Origin: an uncultured Tenacibaculum sp.
Lineage (GTDB): Bacteria; Bacteroidota; Bacteroidia; Flavobacteriales; Flavobacteriaceae
Assembly: GCF_947502995.1 (NCBI RefSeq)
Contig: NZ_CANNBW010000005.1
Coordinates: forward strand, 1-64,000
Direction: 5' to 3'
DNA: 64,000 nt
The notes under the pieces were generated by a model. The model was not told the origin of the DNA, ran no database searches, and saw nothing but the letters and a program-made list of their open reading frames with translations. The translations under genes and the position numbers were made by a program. Below are positions 61,281 through 64,000 of this stretch, piece after piece. Within the stretch, counting starts at the first letter, position 1; each line of letters begins with the position of its first letter.

Positions 61281-63287
61281 TTAGTAATAACTTTTTAAAT
61301 ACTCATAAATTTTATGTTGAGCACTTTCTGAGTAACTCTCGTGATGTTCTTGAACATAATTATTTTTTTGATTTTCATCAATAATTCTAGCTTTTACAGC
61401 ATCATTTAATTGTAAATTAATAATCTGTTTAATTTTAAATTGAATTTCATTATCTGTAATAGGAGTTACTACTTCTATTCTATGATCTAAATTTCTAGTC
61501 ATATAATCTGCTGAACCAATATATATTTTCTCTTTTCCTTTGTTAGAAAAAATAAAAACACGTGCATGCTCTAAAAAACGATCAACAATACTAATTACTT
61601 CTATGTTTTCACTTTGTAATTTTACCCCAGGAACTAAACAACAAATACCTCTACAAATAATTTTAATTTGTACTCCTTTATTACTTGCTTTATATAATTG
61701 TGTTATTAATTTTTCATCTTGTAGGCTATTCAATTTTAAAACAATGCTTGCCTCATCACCAGACTCTACAGCTTCAATTTCATTTTGAATTAATTCAGTA
61801 AAACCAATTCGTGTTGTAAATGGCGAAACTAAAATCTTTTTAGTTTTAGGAATAATTAAATTTCCTTCTAACACCGAAAAAACGTTTGCTATATCTGTTG
61901 TAATTTTCTTCTTTGAAGTTAAGAGCCCGAAATCTGTATAAATTTTTGCTGTTTTCTCATTAAAATTCCCTGTGCCTATGTAAGCAAAGTTTTGTTCTTC
62001 TCCATCTAAACTTCTTTTCACATATAAAATCTTAGAATGTACTTTTATTCCAGGATAGCTGTAATGAACTTTTACTCCTTTTTCTTCTAAAATCTTTCCC
62101 CATTTAATATTATTCTCTTCATCAAATCTCGCTTTAGTTTCAATAAAGATTGTCACTTTAATATTATTTTCTACTGCTTTTATTAATACTTGGGCAACTT
62201 TAGAATCACTAGACATACGATATAATGTCATTTTAATCTCAGTAACCGTTGTATCTGAAGCGGCTTCATTTATAAATCTTAAAAAACTATCAAACGATTC
62301 ATAAGGATAAGAAAAAAGTCTATCTTTTTCTAAAACAGCATCAAACATAGAACTATACTGGTCAAGCTCTTTGATTTGAATTGGTGGTAAATCAACAAAA
62401 CTTAAATCTTGATCTGTAGGATTTGGAAATGAAAAGAAATCTTTAAAGTTATGATACCTTCCTCCTACTACAATATCTGTTTCATTTACATCTAAACTTT
62501 TTTTAAGTTGTTTTAAATATGTTTCAGGAATAACTTCATCAACTAAAATTCTTGTAACTTGTCCTACATCTCTCTTAGGCAAAGACTCTTGAATTTTTTC
62601 TAATAAATTTCCAGAAAACTCATTATCTATATATAGCTCAGCATCTCGTGAAACTTTAACTTCATAAAAATTTACCTCATAATGTTTTTGAAGATTCAAA
62701 CGAATAATATCATCAACAAACATAATGTAATGCTGATCTTCTTCTTTTTCTTCTGGAAGCACAACAAACCTTGAAACCCCATCAATTTTCATCCATAATT
62801 CCTGTTCTTCTTTTACAGCAAATAAATATAGTTTTTCGTTCTCTACAAAAACTTCTTCTTTAATTTCTATTTGTTTATTTTCTAGAAGTTTTTCATAAAA
62901 ATTCACACAAAATTTTTCTTGAGAAGGAGTTAAGTTTTTTTCATCTATTAAATGAATACGATGACTTTTCAACTCTGGTAAAATCTGAGTTCTAAATATT
63001 TTACCGAACTCATTTTGCTGTTTATCTACTTCTTTCTTAATCTGCTTTAATAACTTATTAGGTTTAGAAACTAACTTTTTTCGTAGCCATTTATCTAACT
63101 GTTTTATTTGCCTAATATCTGAAACTCTAACTTTAAAAAACTCATCTAAATTCGATGAAAATATTGCTAAGAATTTTATCCTCTCATACAAAGGATTTCT
63201 AGCATCCTGCGCTTCTTGTAGTACTCTGTGATTAAATCGTAACCAAGATAAATCTCTATTGTAGTATTGTTTAGTATTTAAGCTCAA
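61281..63287 (-). CDS. ppk1: Polyphosphate kinase 1
   Basis: 668 residues with the four PPK1 domains: N (YYNRDLSWLRFNHRVLQEA, LDEFFKVRVSDI), head (KDFFSFPNP, IQIKELDQ), C1 with VHSKILYVKR and IGTGNFNEKTAKIYTDFGLLT holding the phosphorylated His region, and C2 (GICCLVPGV, RVFIFSNKG, MTRNLDHRIEV). It reversibly makes polyphosphate from ATP. A ppx exopolyphosphatase gene is not seen in the window. Confidence 0.95.
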   Translation of the reverse strand: MSLNTKQYYNRDLSWLRFNHRVLQEAQDARNPLYERIKFLAIFSSNLDEFFKVRVSDIRQIKQLDKWLRKKLVSKPNKLLKQIKKEVDKQQNEFGKIFRTQILPELKSHRIHLIDEKNLTPSQEKFCVNFYEKLLENKQIEIKEEVFVENEKLYLFAVKEEQELWMKIDGVSRFVVLPEEKEEDQHYIMFVDDIIRLNLQKHYEVNFYEVKVSRDAELYIDNEFSGNLLEKIQESLPKRDVGQVTRILVDEVIPETYLKQLKKSLDVNETDIVVGGRYHNFKDFFSFPNPTDQDLSFVDLPPIQIKELDQYSSMFDAVLEKDRLFSYPYESFDSFLRFINEAASDTTVTEIKMTLYRMSSDSKVAQVLIKAVENNIKVTIFIETKARFDEENNIKWGKILEEKGVKVHYSYPGIKVHSKILYVKRSLDGEEQNFAYIGTGNFNEKTAKIYTDFGLLTSKKKITTDIANVFSVLEGNLIIPKTKKILVSPFTTRIGFTELIQNEIEAVESGDEASIVLKLNSLQDEKLITQLYKASNKGVQIKIICRGICCLVPGVKLQSENIEVISIVDRFLEHARVFIFSNKGKEKIYIGSADYMTRNLDHRIEVVTPITDNEIQFKIKQIINLQLNDAVKARIIDENQKNNYVQEHHESYSESAQHKIYEYLKSYY

Positions 63288-63395
63288 TGAATAAGTTTTT
63301 AGTTAAAGTGAACACCTATTTCTCAGGTAAATATTTTATAAATGTATAACATTACAAATTACTGTTTTTTAACTAATTGTAAACTTTCTATTACT

Positions 63396-64000
63396 TTAAC
63401 CTCTCAACATCGCATTTCCAAAACTGCAGGATAAACATTTTTTGTGATTACAATAGTTTGTTTTTAACTGGATTAAAGCTTGACTCTCTAAAGCATTTTT
63501 GGAGCTAATTTTTAATGATTCAAACTTTTGAATAATAGTATTTTTCTCTGGTTGAATACTTTCAAGTAATTTGAAAAAGTTAGTTTCATCAAATTCGTCT
63601 CTGTGTTTTAAATACACAAATTTTAAGGGTAAAATAGTATTGATTAAAAGTAAATCTATAAATGACTTTGTTAATTGTTTTTTATTCTTCTTTGATGATT
63701 TCAAAAACGTATAATGCTCTTCCCAAAATTCATTTACACCGGTAGAAAGTAATTCATAAAAATCATCAACATTGTCTAAATGAATCAGTTTAGAAAATAA
63801 ACTTCTGTAGCTCGAATACAAAGTAGCTATTTGTGCCAATCGTATCGTTGGGAAATTATTAGGTCGCATTCTAAAAAATTGAAATTCATTTTTACCTAAT
63901 GAATTTAGTTGATATTTATGTTTTAAATATTCATATTCTTTTTTAAGTTCATTTTGATATTCACTTTCCTCTATTTCATTTAAAAACCCTGCTTGACCGA
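63396..64000 (-). CDS. DUF2851 family protein, N-terminus beyond window
   Basis: The frame is open from the stop at 63396 to the right edge; the ATG at 63869 is internal, because GQAGFLNEI, the KKEYEYLKHKYQL helix and GKNEFQFFRMRPNNFPTIRL read through it in the family's usual order. The C-terminus has NHKKCLSCSFGNAML with three cysteines. Function of the family is unknown. Confidence 0.82.
   Translation of the reverse strand, partial: GQAGFLNEIEESEYQNELKKEYEYLKHKYQLNSLGKNEFQFFRMRPNNFPTIRLAQIATLYSSYRSLFSKLIHLDNVDDFYELLSTGVNEFWEEHYTFLKSSKKNKKQLTKSFIDLLLINTILPLKFVYLKHRDEFDETNFFKLLESIQPEKNTIIQKFESLKISSKNALESQALIQLKTNYCNHKKCLSCSFGNAMLRG

Noticed and set aside
63396-63869. A complete 157-residue gene starting at 63869
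   Set aside because: Family-like sequence continues in frame upstream to the window edge, so the ATG is internal and the gene is only cut by the window.

Overview
The window is an AT-rich chromosomal segment of a member of the Bacteroidota, almost certainly a (probably marine) Flavobacteriaceae. The evidence is the rpsU-xerC-hpf-tRNA-tuf-secE-nusG-rplKAJL-rpoBC-DUF3467 gene order, promoters of the TTG-N19-TAnnTTTG type, near absence of Shine-Dalgarno sequences, a PorE-like OmpA protein, a giant thrombospondin-type-3-repeat surface protein, and a fused E1 alpha/beta 2-oxoacid dehydrogenase. The genus cannot be fixed from sequence alone; Tenacibaculum, Kordia and Aquimarina are plausible.

Layout. 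1-7.5 kb (minus strand): a giant repeat adhesin that runs off the left edge, and an OmpA/TPR/PD40 envelope protein. 7.8-23.1 kb (minus): the transcription/translation block, DUF3467, rpoC, rpoB, rplL, rplJ, rplA, rplK, nusG, secE, tRNA-Trp, tuf, four tRNAs, hpf, xerC and rpsU. 23.1-29.8 kb (minus): lipoprotein alpha-amylase, acyl-CoA dehydrogenase, helix-hairpin-helix protein, sodium:alanine symporter, potassium channel and a PspC-like protein. 29.8-32.7 kb (plus): uvrA. 51.6-60.4 kb (plus): LOG family protein, degenerate M1-like outer-membrane protein, fused E1 dehydrogenase and a zinc metalloprotease. 60.4-64 kb (minus): SH3 lipoprotein, ppk1 and the C-terminal part of a DUF2851 protein cut by the right edge.

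The unusual part is 32.7-51.5 kb. It holds fifteen short genes for peptides with a conserved 23-residue double-glycine-type leader (MKKSILNLGK...INGG) followed by unrelated, mostly cysteine-rich cores. Three of them are below 60 codons. Between the two peptide clusters lie an ECF sigma factor, a membrane TPR protein (probable anti-sigma), and three large secreted TPR-CHAT proteins (caspase-like His/Cys proteases with a C-terminal membrane anchor), accompanied by two small exported proteins. No C39-peptidase ABC exporter or modification enzyme is in the window.

Upstream of most peptide genes, and also of an otherwise unrelated lipoprotein gene, I see a recurring 35-nt leader that reads as a textbook H-type RNA pseudoknot: a 6-bp stem 1, about 3-nt loop 1, a 5-6-bp stem 2 formed by the hairpin loop, no loop 2, and an 8-nt A-rich loop 3. 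It usually ends 26-30 nt before the start codon. Both stems show compensatory changes between copies. In most first genes of a transcription unit it is preceded by a short DNA palindrome (TTTTTCGCGAAAAA or TTTTTAGCTAAAAA type). The three CHAT genes have nearly identical C-terminal halves but divergent TPR halves. The locus also contains an 842-bp tandem duplication of a peptide pair, a relic of the 3' end of a fourth CHAT gene, and two copies of a conserved non-coding segment ending in a terminator. My inference is a co-regulated, expanding secreted-peptide locus; its biological function is not established by the sequence.
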